DNA from: Komagataeibacter diospyri
Lineage (GTDB): Bacteria; Pseudomonadota; Alphaproteobacteria; Acetobacterales; Acetobacteraceae
DNA: 47,161 nucleotides
NCBI RefSeq assembly: GCF_006538165.1
Contig: NZ_BDLU01000010.1
Location: 1-47,161 of the forward strand
Reading direction: 5' to 3'
The notes under the pieces were generated by a model. It saw nothing but the letters and a program-made list of their open reading frames with translations, was not told the DNA's origin and ran no database searches. Positions 1 to 7,731 of the stretch are shown one piece after another (the first letter of the stretch is position 1; each line of letters opens with the position of its first letter). The translations under genes were made by a program, and so were the position numbers.

Positions 1-117
1 GAGAACTTCTTCTGCAAGCTCAAGGAGTTCAAGCGCATCGCCATGCGCAGCGAAAAAACAGACAGATCATTCGAAGCCATGATCTATCTCGTTGGCGCAA
101 TCATCAATTCAAGATAA
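1..117 (+). CDS. IS5-family transposase, C-terminal fragment (cut by window edge)
   Basis: Thirty-eight codons are open from the first base to a TAA at 115-117. The visible peptide begins ENFFCKLKEFKRIAMR, which resembles the C-terminal block of IS427-group IS5 transposases, where the glutamate before the LK..RRIA stretch is usually the last residue of the DDE catalytic triad. The gene is incomplete only because the window starts inside it. The stop codon overlaps the first bases of the terminal inverted repeat, as is normal for these compact elements. Confidence 0.8.
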   Translation, partial: ENFFCKLKEFKRIAMRSEKTDRSFEAMIYLVGAIINSR

Positions 118-132
118 TTCCCAACAGGCCCC
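1..132 (+). mobile_element. Right end of an IS5-type (IS427-like) insertion sequence, cut by the window edge
   Basis: The segment holds the last codons of a transposase followed at once by a terminal inverted repeat at 116-132 ending in ACAGGCCCC. Its reverse complement matches the sequence at 47084-47100 at 16 of 17 positions, so both window ends carry the same kind of element in the same orientation. The rest of this copy lies outside the window, so its target duplication cannot be read. Confidence 0.85.
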
Positions 133-164
133 AAAAAAAACGTCTATGAAGCCGCATGTCATAA

Positions 165-217
165 GGAAAGATTCAGGTGCCGCCTTTTTTCAAAAAAGCT
201 TCACCAAAAACATTCTT
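165..217 (-). repeat. Intergenic palindromic repeat, copy A (internal deletion form)
   Basis: On the minus strand this reads as the outer arm GTTTTTGGTGAAGC, an A/T-rich core and GGCGGCACC. Compared with the complete copy at 1865-1940, the left half of one hairpin is joined to the right half of the other through the shared T/A runs, as expected from a deletion between them. It lies just downstream of the trhO stop and may act in 3'-end formation. Confidence 0.7.
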
Positions 218-248
218 ATGGTGACAGGCTGTTTCGTGGGCTGACTGT

Positions 249-1277
249 TCAGGTGGTTTCCTTGTCACGGGATGGGTTGTCATGTTCCATGCCGGGCTGG
301 GGCAGGCCCAGATGGTGCATGCCCTTTTGCGTGGCCAGCTGAATCTGGCGCTCCCGTTCCGCATACCGCCTTCGCTGGGTTTCGGTGCGCTGGTCGGCGC
401 AATGGGGGCAGCTTACACCTTCCACGTAGTCCGGGCTGGCGCGGTCTGCTTTACTCAGAGGGGTGCGACAGGCGTGGCAGATGTCGAATGTGCCGGGTTT
501 CAGCCCGTGGCCCACGCTGACGCGCTGGTCAAACACGAAACATTCCCCGTCCCACAGGCTTTCATCCTTCGGCACGGTTTCCAGATATTTCAGGATACCG
601 CCCTGAAGGTGGAACACGTCCTCCACCCCTTCGGCACGGACGAAGGCAGTCGCCTTTTCACATCGTATGCCACCCGTGCAGAACATCGCGATCTTGGGTG
701 TCCGCCCCTGTTCAAGCAGGTTTTGCCGCTGGCTGCGGAACCATTGCGGGAATTCCCGGAACGTGCGCGTACCGGGGTCAATGGCACCCCGGAAGGTGCC
801 GATTGCGACCTCATAATCATTGCGCGTGTCTATCACGATGGTGTCGGGATCGGAAATCAGGGCATTCCATTCATCGGGCGCCACGTAATGGCCGACATCG
901 CGGCGCGGATCCAGTCCTTCTACCCCCATGGTCACGATTTCACGCTTTATGCGCACCTTCATGCGGTGGAAGGGCAGAACAGGCGCGCGGGAAAACTTGA
1001 CTTCCAGATCAGCACAGCCGGGCAGGGCGCGGATAATGCCAAGGATACGGTCAATCGCTTCATCCGTCCCGGCAATGGTGCCGTTTATGCCTTCGTGCGC
1101 CACCAGCAGGATACCGCGTATGCCCAGTTCATGGCAGGCATCCAGCAGTTGGGCACGCACGGTGGCACAATCCGCGAACGGTGTGAAATGATAGAGTGCG
1201 GCCACACGGATGGGCAGCGTGGCTGCTGTCGCGGCGGGAGCGGTGGAAGGGGAAGAATCTGTCACAATGGCAACCAT
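249..1277 (-). CDS. trhO: Rhodanese-domain tRNA uridine(34) hydroxylase TrhO (YceA family)
   Basis: The family performs oxygen-dependent hydroxylation of wobble U34 to 5-hydroxyuridine in a subset of tRNAs. The predicted 342-residue cytosolic protein has the family's N-terminal alpha/beta domain, then a rhodanese domain with the active-site loop CTGGIRC at residues 190-196 (Cys190 as presumed catalytic cysteine). Two Cys pairs (CHAC near 257 and CPHC near 280) form a C-terminal zinc-ribbon-like region. The start at 1277 gives the usual family length; the frame stays open to 1397, but that extension (beginning MPDTVHS) looks unlike the family, and no strong ribosome binding site decides between them. 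It is transcribed divergently from arsC with about 200 bp between them. The family assignment is firm; the reaction is taken from characterised homologues. Confidence 0.88.
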   Translation of the reverse strand: MVAIVTDSSPSTAPAATAATLPIRVAALYHFTPFADCATVRAQLLDACHELGIRGILLVAHEGINGTIAGTDEAIDRILGIIRALPGCADLEVKFSRAPVLPFHRMKVRIKREIVTMGVEGLDPRRDVGHYVAPDEWNALISDPDTIVIDTRNDYEVAIGTFRGAIDPGTRTFREFPQWFRSQRQNLLEQGRTPKIAMFCTGGIRCEKATAFVRAEGVEDVFHLQGGILKYLETVPKDESLWDGECFVFDQRVSVGHGLKPGTFDICHACRTPLSKADRASPDYVEGVSCPHCADQRTETQRRRYAERERQIQLATQKGMHHLGLPQPGMEHDNPSRDKETT

Positions 1278-1478
1278 GCGCTTCAAAAGGGATCGCTGAC
1301 GAAAGCCCGTCAATCTAACAGGACATGCCCGGTTACCCGCACATGCTGTCAACGCAGTCATAGCGGAAATTCCACATGAATGCACGGTGTCAGGCACCGT
1401 GTCGCAGGACAGGCTGCAATCGGGGGCGGGACATGTTTATATATGCGCGTATTGCCTGACCATATGGGAAAACCGTGG

Positions 1479-1844
1479 ATGACCGTTACCCTGTACCATA
1501 ACCCTGTCTGCGGCACGTCGCGCAACGTTCTGGCCATGATTCGGGCTGCCGGGATTGAGCCGGTCGTCGTGGAATACCTGAAAACCCCGCCAACCCGTGC
1601 TGATCTGGACGTGCTGGCCAGCCGCCTGGTGGTGCCGGTGCGTGACCTGCTGCGCCAGCGTGGTACGCCCTATACGGAACTGGGGCTGGATGATCCGGCG
1701 CTGACGGATGGGGACATACTGGACGCCATTGCCGCACATCCGGTGCTGCTCAATCGTCCGGTAGTCATGACCGATCAGGCGGCGCGTCCCTGCCGACCGA
1801 AGGAAACGCTGTTTGAGATCCTGCCGCAGACGCGTGTAGCCTGA
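1479..1844 (+). CDS. arsC: Arsenate reductase, glutaredoxin-dependent ArsC family
   Basis: This enzyme family reduces arsenate to arsenite using glutaredoxin. The 121-residue product starts MTVTLYHNPVCGTSRN and carries Cys11 with Arg59, Arg93 and Arg106, matching in place and context the catalytic Cys12 and arginine triad (60, 94, 107) of the plasmid-type E. coli enzyme. It is shorter than that protein (141 residues) because the C-terminal tail is missing. The ATG at 1479 is preceded by GGGAAAA; an ATG at 1464 is in frame but would add residues not typical of the family. No arsenite pump or ArsR regulator is adjacent, so this is a lone arsC, and the 3' side is followed at once by a palindromic repeat. 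Confidence 0.9.
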   Translation: MTVTLYHNPVCGTSRNVLAMIRAAGIEPVVVEYLKTPPTRADLDVLASRLVVPVRDLLRQRGTPYTELGLDDPALTDGDILDAIAAHPVLLNRPVVMTDQAARPCRPKETLFEILPQTRVA

Positions 1845-1864
1845 TGGTTGTTTCAGATCATAAA

Positions 1865-1940
1865 GAAGATTTTGGTAAAGCTTTTTTCAAAAAGCTTCGC
1901 GAAACGTCGCCTTTTAAAAAAGGCGACACCCAAAACTTTC
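1865..1940. repeat. Intergenic palindromic repeat, copy B (complete form)
   Basis: This is the clearest copy. An outer arm GAAGATTTTGG pairs imperfectly with CCAAAACTTTC at the far end. Inside are two hairpins, AAAGCTTTTTTCAAAAAGCTT (about 1878-1897) and GTCGCCTTTTAAAAAAGGCGAC (1906-1927). It fills the gap between the convergent 3' ends of arsC and the permease gene and could end transcription from both sides. Confidence 0.8.
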
Positions 1941-1941
1941 A

Positions 1942-3312
1942 TTATATTTTGGGGCGCATTTTGCCGCGCACGGCATGGATCACGATAAAGAACAGGGTCG
2001 TGCCAAGACTGGCCATGGCGGTCATGCGCTGCGTGTCATTGATCAGCATGGCTACGAAAATGACAATCACACCACCCATCGTCGCCATATTGATCGCCGG
2101 AAAAAACGGTAGCTGGAAAAATGGCTGTTCCCCCGTCCCGGATGCCCGCCGACGCAAGACCATATAGGACGTGACAATCAGCGAATAGACCAGCAGGATC
2201 ACGCCGCCGCTGCAACTGAGCAGGAAGGCGAACACGGTCCCCGGTGCAAGAATGGATGAAAATGCCACCACACCCCCTGCCAGTGAATTGGCCATGATGG
2301 CATTGACCGGTGTGTGCTGCCGTCCATAGCGTTGCAACAGGGCGGGTGCATCACCATGGCGGGCGAGTTCTGCCAGGATGCGCGATGTGATGTACAGGCT
2401 GGAATTCATGCATGACAGCACTGCTGTCAGCACCACAACCTGCATGCATGTGGCAGCCCCGGGGATGCCCATGGCCTGCATGGCGGCAACAAAGGGCGAA
2501 TGACCAGGCACGATATCCGTCCATGGCACGATCATCAGGATCAGCGCGATGGACAGGCTGTAGAATAGCGTGATGCGCGTGCCCAGGCTGCGTGTGACAT
2601 GGGCCACATTGCGCGCGGGTTCTGCTGACTCGCCTGCCGCCACCGTCGCGATTTCAGATCCGATCATGGTGAACAGGACGGTGGGAATGATGGAAATCAT
2701 GGCTGTTGTGCCATGGGGAAACATGCCCCCGTGTCCCAGGACATTCTGCGCGACCGGAATGCCGGGACCAAAGACATGCGCGACGTACAGCGTGCCCGCC
2801 CCGATGAACAGCACGATGCTGACGACCTTGACCAGCGAAAGCCAGAATTCGCATTCCCCGAATATGTGGACCGCCGCAAGGTTGATCAGGTTCAGCGCCA
2901 CGATCAGCGCCGTCGCCAGCAGCCAGACCGGCAGGTTGATCCAGTCATGAAGCAGGATGGCCCCGGCTATGGCCTCGCTGCCCAGAGCAACAAGCCAGAA
3001 GAACCAGTACAGCCACCCTGTCGTGAAGGCCGCTCCATTGCCGTGGGCCATGCGGATATATTCCACGAATGATCCCTTGCCGGGGCTGGCGGTCACCATT
3101 TCGCCCAGCATGCGCATGACCAGCATGACCAGCAGGCCCACCGCGACAAATGCCAGCAGTGCGGCTGGTCCCGCCGCGGCAATGGCGGCACTGCTGCCCA
3201 CAAACAGTCCGGCCCCGATGGCGCCGCCCAGAGCGATCATGATGATATGGCGTTGCTTTAGGGTGGAAACAGGCCGGGAAGGCGGCTGGTGGGTGCCCGT
3301 TGTGTCAGACAT
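1942..3312 (-). CDS. Amino acid permease, APC superfamily (GabP/AnsP/CycA-like)
   Basis: This is an inner-membrane proton-coupled amino acid importer of the AAT group. The 456-residue product has a short hydrophilic N-terminus, then about twelve hydrophobic segments. The first contains ALGGAIGAGLFVGSS, the unwound-helix signature of APC transporters, and the second ends in the conserved LGEM stretch. The glutamate-bearing GSEIATVAAGESAEPARN loop is typical of the AAT family. The ATG at 3312 was chosen because AGGAAA precedes it and because the residues upstream in the same frame do not resemble the family. The exact substrate (GABA, D-serine/alanine/glycine, asparagine or similar) cannot be read from the sequence. 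The gab genes are 20 kb away, so no link to GABA uptake is claimed. Confidence 0.88.
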   Translation of the reverse strand: MSDTTGTHQPPSRPVSTLKQRHIIMIALGGAIGAGLFVGSSAAIAAAGPAALLAFVAVGLLVMLVMRMLGEMVTASPGKGSFVEYIRMAHGNGAAFTTGWLYWFFWLVALGSEAIAGAILLHDWINLPVWLLATALIVALNLINLAAVHIFGECEFWLSLVKVVSIVLFIGAGTLYVAHVFGPGIPVAQNVLGHGGMFPHGTTAMISIIPTVLFTMIGSEIATVAAGESAEPARNVAHVTRSLGTRITLFYSLSIALILMIVPWTDIVPGHSPFVAAMQAMGIPGAATCMQVVVLTAVLSCMNSSLYITSRILAELARHGDAPALLQRYGRQHTPVNAIMANSLAGGVVAFSSILAPGTVFAFLLSCSGGVILLVYSLIVTSYMVLRRRASGTGEQPFFQLPFFPAINMATMGGVIVIFVAMLINDTQRMTAMASLGTTLFFIVIHAVRGKMRPKI

Positions 3313-3781
3313 GCCGTGTGTTATTTCCTGAATGGCAAGGGGAATGATGTAAACCGTATCGCATGCAATCGTGTCCGAAAGGACAGCCATGCCAGAACAG
3401 CCCGTCCCTGGCCTGGGGGTATTTGTGACACAACCGGACAGGGATCTGTCCGGGCATCCCGATACATGGGGCGTTCATCATGCTGATATCGTTTCAGTTT
3501 CATCCCGAACATAGGACAGGAACGCGCAGGGTATGTAAAGGGGTTACAGTGTTTGCATAGGATATGACAAAACATTCATTTACATGGAAAGAATGGTTGC
3601 ATTCAAAAATATAAAAATAATAATTTGTTATTATTTATAAATATCAATATAGAAAATATTATTTTATGAATTTATCTGACAGGATAGGTATGGTGTAGAT
3701 ATTTTCGGGAATGAATTGTAAGCACGTGGATCATATTATTTATTTTTGACAGATTTCAGGATTTTCCAGAAGATACACGCC
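3313..3781. other. Gene-free stretch with a perfect stem-loop and an A/T-rich island
   Basis: No coding frame is supported here. Positions 3434-3453 form a perfect inverted repeat, CCGGACAG-GGAT-CTGTCCGG, lying 120-140 bp upstream of the permease start. Positions about 3590-3750 are strikingly A/T-rich compared with the surrounding DNA and lead into the lipid kinase gene, so promoter elements for that gene probably lie in it. No single -35/-10 pair stands out. Confidence 0.6.
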
Positions 3782-4672
3782 ATGCCCGACCAGAATGTAA
3801 AAGTGACTGTTATCATGAATCCCGCAGCCGGGCGTCGTCGCATGGGGCGTGTCGTGGGCTTTGTCCGGCAGTTGCAGCAGGCAGGACTGCAGGCACAGAT
3901 TGTGGCCACCCGTTACCGGGGGCACGCCACAATCCTTGCGCGCATGGCGGTGCAGGAACGGACCTGCACCCATATCGTTGCTGCAGGAGGGGATGGGACC
4001 GTGGCTGAGGTAGCCGAGGGCATGGCGGGATCCGATATCATTCTGGGCATCCTGCCCGTCGGCACGGCAAATGTGCTGGCCCGGGAACTGCGCGTGCCGT
4101 TTGATGACGTGCAGAATGCCCGCAATATCGCAGGTGGTGCATGCACCGTTATCTGGCCCGGCCGCCTGCGGTCCAGCGAAGGTGAATGTCTGTTCGTGCA
4201 GATGGTCGGCATTGGCTTTGACGCACATGTGGTGCATGTCGTGTCAACCCGGCTGAAAAAGGCGATCGGTCGGGCGGCTTATGTGCTGGCGACGCTGGGT
4301 TCATTATGGAAATACAGGTTTCCGACCATGACCGTATCCGTTGATGACGTTTCTCATGCTGCAGCGTCGGTCATCGTATCAAAAGGGGCGTTGTACGCCG
4401 GAAAATATGTCCTCACACCCCGGTCCATGCAGGAACACAGGCAGTTTTCGGTTGTCCTGTTTGGCACGGCGGGCATTGGTAGCAGTATTCGTTATGCCAT
4501 AGCCTTGCTGCGCGGGAACCTGTCACGCCAGAAAGATGTCACGATCCTGATGGCACAGAAGGTTGAAATCACCATTCCATGCAACATGCCCGTGCAAAGT
4601 GACGGAGACGCACGTGGTCTTACACCCATACGGATTGATATGCCTGACCGTGCCCTACGTATCGCGGTATAA
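3782..4672 (+). CDS. Diacylglycerol/sphingosine kinase family lipid kinase (YegS/DagK-like)
   Basis: The 296-residue protein has the family's N-terminal nucleotide-binding domain with VIMNPAAGRR at residues 10-19 and the GGDGT motif at 69-73. The GTANVLAREL block follows, and then the beta-sandwich domain that binds the lipid. Such enzymes phosphorylate diacylglycerol or another lipid alcohol at the inner face of the membrane. The ATG at 3782 follows AGAAGA; a TTG at 3746 is in frame but would add a non-conserved leader. It stands alone between an A/T-rich region and a degenerate intergenic repeat and shows no operon partner. The lipid substrate is not known. Confidence 0.85.
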   Translation: MPDQNVKVTVIMNPAAGRRRMGRVVGFVRQLQQAGLQAQIVATRYRGHATILARMAVQERTCTHIVAAGGDGTVAEVAEGMAGSDIILGILPVGTANVLARELRVPFDDVQNARNIAGGACTVIWPGRLRSSEGECLFVQMVGIGFDAHVVHVVSTRLKKAIGRAAYVLATLGSLWKYRFPTMTVSVDDVSHAAASVIVSKGALYAGKYVLTPRSMQEHRQFSVVLFGTAGIGSSIRYAIALLRGNLSRQKDVTILMAQKVEITIPCNMPVQSDGDARGLTPIRIDMPDRALRIAV

Positions 4673-4701
4673 AGATGTAATAATTTTTATTGGAAACAGT
4701 A

Positions 4702-4752
4702 AAAGTTTTTTGATGTTGCCTTTTTTTAAAGCCTCACTAAAAATTTTTATGA
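4702..4752. repeat. Intergenic palindromic repeat, copy C (degenerate)
   Basis: GTTTTTTGATGTTGCC, a T/A run and a CTCACTAAAAATTTTT arm follow the same order as copy A, but with several mismatches. It lies downstream of the lipid kinase stop in a convergent gap. This is the weakest member of the family. Confidence 0.45.
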
Positions 4753-4866
4753 TTTATGTAGTGTTGCAAACGCTCTTTATATATTCCGGTGTCATGCAAT
4801 ACTCTATCCGGCGCAGCCTGTGTTTTCCCACTGGGCTATAGGCTGGCCGGTAAAGTTTATGATCCC

Positions 4867-5988
4867 TCAGGCAGGCAGGTCATGCCACGTCCTGCCTGCC
4901 CGGTGATGGGGAAGGGTCGCGGCATACACGCCACGTGCGACCGCGCGGGCAAGGGTATCCGCTGCGACGGACCCCAGTCGGGCAATGACCAGTTCGCGGT
5001 TCTGGCCGGGTATTTCCTTCTGCGCGGTTGAAAGGGCGAAGACGACATCCCCGTCAAACGGTGAATGGATGGGGCGGATTGCGCGGGCAAGACCGTCCTG
5101 CGCCATCATTGCAACGCGCTTGAGTTCATCTGCATCCAGCCGTACATCCACGGCAATACAGGCAATGGTGGTATTGGCGCGCGCGCCGGGGTTCAGTTTG
5201 GCTTCTCCCCAGTCTTCGCCATAGACCGAACGGGATGATGCACCCAGCCCACCGAATTCATTGTCGATTTCCAGCGGCCCCGCCCAGAAATTGCGCGTGC
5301 CCGGCACCACGACCGAACCAAGGCTGTTGACACAGACCAGCGCGCCAACAGTCATGCCATCGCCCGTCTGGAACGAAGCCGAACCCAGCCCCCCCTTCAG
5401 GCTGCCTGCCCCCGCGCCATATCCGCCGCCTGCTGTCCCCAGCGCAAACGGCCCGGCCTTGGCATGGCGGACTGCCTGTTCCCCCAGCCGACGGTAGGGG
5501 GGATTGGTACCCCACTGTTTGTCGCCCCCGTTGGCAAGATCATACAGCACGGCCGTGGGCACGATGGGGGAGGGGGGAACGCCCTTTTTGGGAATAAGCG
5601 AGAAGCCACGCCCCTGCGCACCCAGCCAGCTCGCTACGCCATCCGCCGTTGCCAGACCATAAACCGACCCACCGGACAGGACGATCGCGTCAACGCTGCG
5701 GACAAGGTTTCCCGCACTCAGCGCATCCGTCTCACGCGTGCCGGGGCCCCCACCACGCACATCCACCGCACAGGCCGCACGCTGGTCAGGCAGGATGACT
5801 GTAACACCCGTATAGGCCCCAGGATCATCGGCCAGCCCGATTTTCAGGCCCGCAACATCCGTCATCAGGTTCAGCCTGCCTGGTGTGCCAATGCGTATGG
5901 GACTGGCTGCTGAAACGGCACGGGGGGCAACCGCCATGCCGCCGGTGGCCAGCATGGCCTTGATCAGTTGGCGTCTATACACTGTCAT
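4867..5988 (-). CDS. P1-family (S58) N-terminal-nucleophile aminopeptidase, DmpA/NylC-like, Tat-exported
   Basis: Members of this family are self-cleaving hydrolases acting on small peptides, D-amino-acid amides, beta-peptides or, in NylC, 6-aminohexanoate oligomers. The 373-residue protein begins with a twin-arginine-type signal (YRRQLIKAMLATGG, signal end near residue 27), so a folded periplasmic enzyme is expected. The autoprocessing site of the family appears as GARANTTIACIAVD, where Thr273 after Asn272 should become the nucleophile. The N-terminal VTVILP and VDVRGGGPGTRETD blocks and the LSGGSVYGL loop are also typical. It is the last gene of a minus-strand run, 56 bp after the symporter gene. 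The substrate is unknown; the operon suggests an amide or peptide brought in by the neighbouring receptor. Confidence 0.87.
   Translation of the reverse strand: MTVYRRQLIKAMLATGGMAVAPRAVSAASPIRIGTPGRLNLMTDVAGLKIGLADDPGAYTGVTVILPDQRAACAVDVRGGGPGTRETDALSAGNLVRSVDAIVLSGGSVYGLATADGVASWLGAQGRGFSLIPKKGVPPSPIVPTAVLYDLANGGDKQWGTNPPYRRLGEQAVRHAKAGPFALGTAGGGYGAGAGSLKGGLGSASFQTGDGMTVGALVCVNSLGSVVVPGTRNFWAGPLEIDNEFGGLGASSRSVYGEDWGEAKLNPGARANTTIACIAVDVRLDADELKRVAMMAQDGLARAIRPIHSPFDGDVVFALSTAQKEIPGQNRELVIARLGSVAADTLARAVARGVYAATLPHHRAGRTWHDLPA
4870..4900 (-). other. Stem-loop at the 3' end of the peptidase gene
   Basis: GGCAGGCAGG (4870-4879) and CCTGCCTGCC (4891-4900) form perfect 10-bp arms around an 11-nt loop, inside the last codons of the peptidase gene. 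No U-run follows, so it is not a classical terminator; mRNA 3'-end stabilisation is possible. Confidence 0.5.
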
Positions 5989-6044
5989 TACCTTTCAATA
6001 ATAATGTTCTGTTGTTGTCTGTCATGATGAAGATCGTGGATGTT

Positions 6045-7418
6045 TCATGCGGTTCGCGGCGTGCGTGATATACCAGCCCATACAACCAGTGCATTGATGA
6101 TCAGCCCGATCATGCCAGGGTTCAGCCCGGCTGGCATGATATGAAGGAAAAACAGGCCCATCCCGACCAGGTCGCCACATAACAGCCCGGCAATAACGGG
6201 AATGGCCGGTACCTTGCGATCAAGCAGGGCGACAATAATACCCGGCGCCAGTTGGGTAACACCGATATAATACAGATTGTTCAGTATGACCATCAGTCCC
6301 GACAGGGACGCGCCCCCCATAACCGAAATTACAAGATAGATGGCAATTGTGATCTGTGCGCCGATTTTCTGCGCCCGGTCCGAATGGCCGGGCATGAGGT
6401 TGCGCGAAACCAGCGGTCCCAGCGCCAGACAGACCCCCGCCAGGATCACCAGCGCCGATAATGCGCATCCCCCCGCCACCAGTCCCCGCGCCCAGTCGGG
6501 CAGGGTGGTGCAGACCGCGACCATGAAGACATCATTGGGTGATGCAGGTGTTGCACCCGATGTCCGGACATACAGTGCCATCATGAACAGGAATGGGAAC
6601 ATGAGCATGTAGAGTGGCATGAAAATCTGGTTTTTCTGCAATGTGCGGGGGGATTTTGCAGTAAACAGGAAGGCAACCGTCTGCGGTGCGATACACAGCC
6701 CGATCGATTGCAAAATGATTGTTGACACGATAAAGGCATTGCCCCCCGGCAGGCCATGCCCACCGTTATCGGGACTGGAGAAATCCGGCACGCCGACAGG
6801 CCAGTGCATGGCATGCATGGCTGCGTATCCACCCAGCAGGATGGCCACCACCATCAGCACGTCCTTGAGTATGGAAACATAGGCTGGCGCCCGTATGCCC
6901 GACAGTAATATCCACGCCAGGGTCAGTAACGCGGACAGTCCCGTCATCATCATGCCCGGTATATGCCAGCCCAGATTGCGCACCACGACCATAAGACCCG
7001 CAAACTGCATTTCGCCGAACGGGAGCAGAAATAACGCCGTATTCAGCACAACAAGTATTTCAAGCGCCCGGCTGGCGTAATGGTCGCGGAAAATATCGGC
7101 AACTGTAATGCATGAATACCGCTGTCCCAGTGCCCATATACGCGGGTTCAGGAAATAACCCACCGGATAGGACAGCAGGATATACCCCAGAAACCACATC
7201 CCGAACCCGCTGCCCTGGGTGTATATCCCGGCAGGAAAACCCAGCACGCTGCCAATGCTATATGTCTCACCAATGGTCAGGAAGAAAATAAGGACTGCCC
7301 CGAACTGGCCCGACGCCACGAAGAAATCGCGCGCGTTGCGGGCGGCGTGGCGATATCGTGAATAAACGGCGATCAGCACCGAAGCCGTAATGACAGCCAG
7401 GAATATGGAAACTTCCAT
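6045..7418 (-). CDS. Sodium:solute symporter (SSS family)
   Basis: The 457-residue protein has about thirteen hydrophobic segments. The DFFVASG motif after the first helix is a hallmark of the sodium:solute symporter family, and GETYSIGSVLGFPAGIY and LSGIRAPAYVSILKD are matching conserved blocks. It should import a small organic solute with sodium across the inner membrane. The start codon follows only three bases after the stop of the DUF3311 gene (TAA-GGG-ATG), so the two are translationally coupled. The substrate cannot be read directly; the flanking receptor, peptidase and amidase suggest an amino acid, small peptide or amide product. Confidence 0.88.
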   Translation of the reverse strand: MEVSIFLAVITASVLIAVYSRYRHAARNARDFFVASGQFGAVLIFFLTIGETYSIGSVLGFPAGIYTQGSGFGMWFLGYILLSYPVGYFLNPRIWALGQRYSCITVADIFRDHYASRALEILVVLNTALFLLPFGEMQFAGLMVVVRNLGWHIPGMMMTGLSALLTLAWILLSGIRAPAYVSILKDVLMVVAILLGGYAAMHAMHWPVGVPDFSSPDNGGHGLPGGNAFIVSTIILQSIGLCIAPQTVAFLFTAKSPRTLQKNQIFMPLYMLMFPFLFMMALYVRTSGATPASPNDVFMVAVCTTLPDWARGLVAGGCALSALVILAGVCLALGPLVSRNLMPGHSDRAQKIGAQITIAIYLVISVMGGASLSGLMVILNNLYYIGVTQLAPGIIVALLDRKVPAIPVIAGLLCGDLVGMGLFFLHIMPAGLNPGMIGLIINALVVWAGISRTPRTA

Positions 7419-7421
7419 CCC

Positions 7422-7688
7422 TTATCTTACCTGCTTTGTATCTGTACCAGATCGTGCATGTGATGGCAGGTTCCAGCATATGGTCAGGCATGCGGGAACA
7501 AGGATGAAGCATGCGAACATCCAGATTATTTCAAGGGGAACGCCGAATACCGCCATCCTTTGTGCCTGCAGGGCCAGGCCACCGCCGATGACAAGGCAGA
7601 AAGGCAGGACAAGGCCCGCAAGCAGCGCGGGAAGGGAAATGGCAGGGACTGCCTGCGTGCTGTCACCGTGTCTGTCCTGATCGTGCAT
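7422..7688 (-). CDS. DUF3311-type small membrane protein, symporter partner
   Basis: The 88-residue protein has two hydrophobic segments (around residues 18-40 and 48-68) separated by a short charged loop, with hydrophilic ends. Short two-helix proteins of the DUF3311 family are often encoded just before SSS symporters and are thought to be accessory subunits. Here the gene ends three bases before the symporter start and begins 43 bp after the receptor gene. The ATG at 7688 was chosen because it gives a normal family length; the frame is open further upstream, but that part would overlap the receptor gene. The family name is inferred from size, topology and context. Confidence 0.72.
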   Translation of the reverse strand: MHDQDRHGDSTQAVPAISLPALLAGLVLPFCLVIGGGLALQAQRMAVFGVPLEIIWMFACFILVPACLTICWNLPSHARSGTDTKQVR

Positions 7689-7731
7689 GCCTGTCTGACC
7701 CTGTCCTGTTGGTAATGGCCTTATGATGTCA

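Noticed and set aside
282..1379. Plus-strand open frame opposite trhO
   Set aside because: Antisense to a protein with an intact rhodanese active site; its own translation shows no motif.
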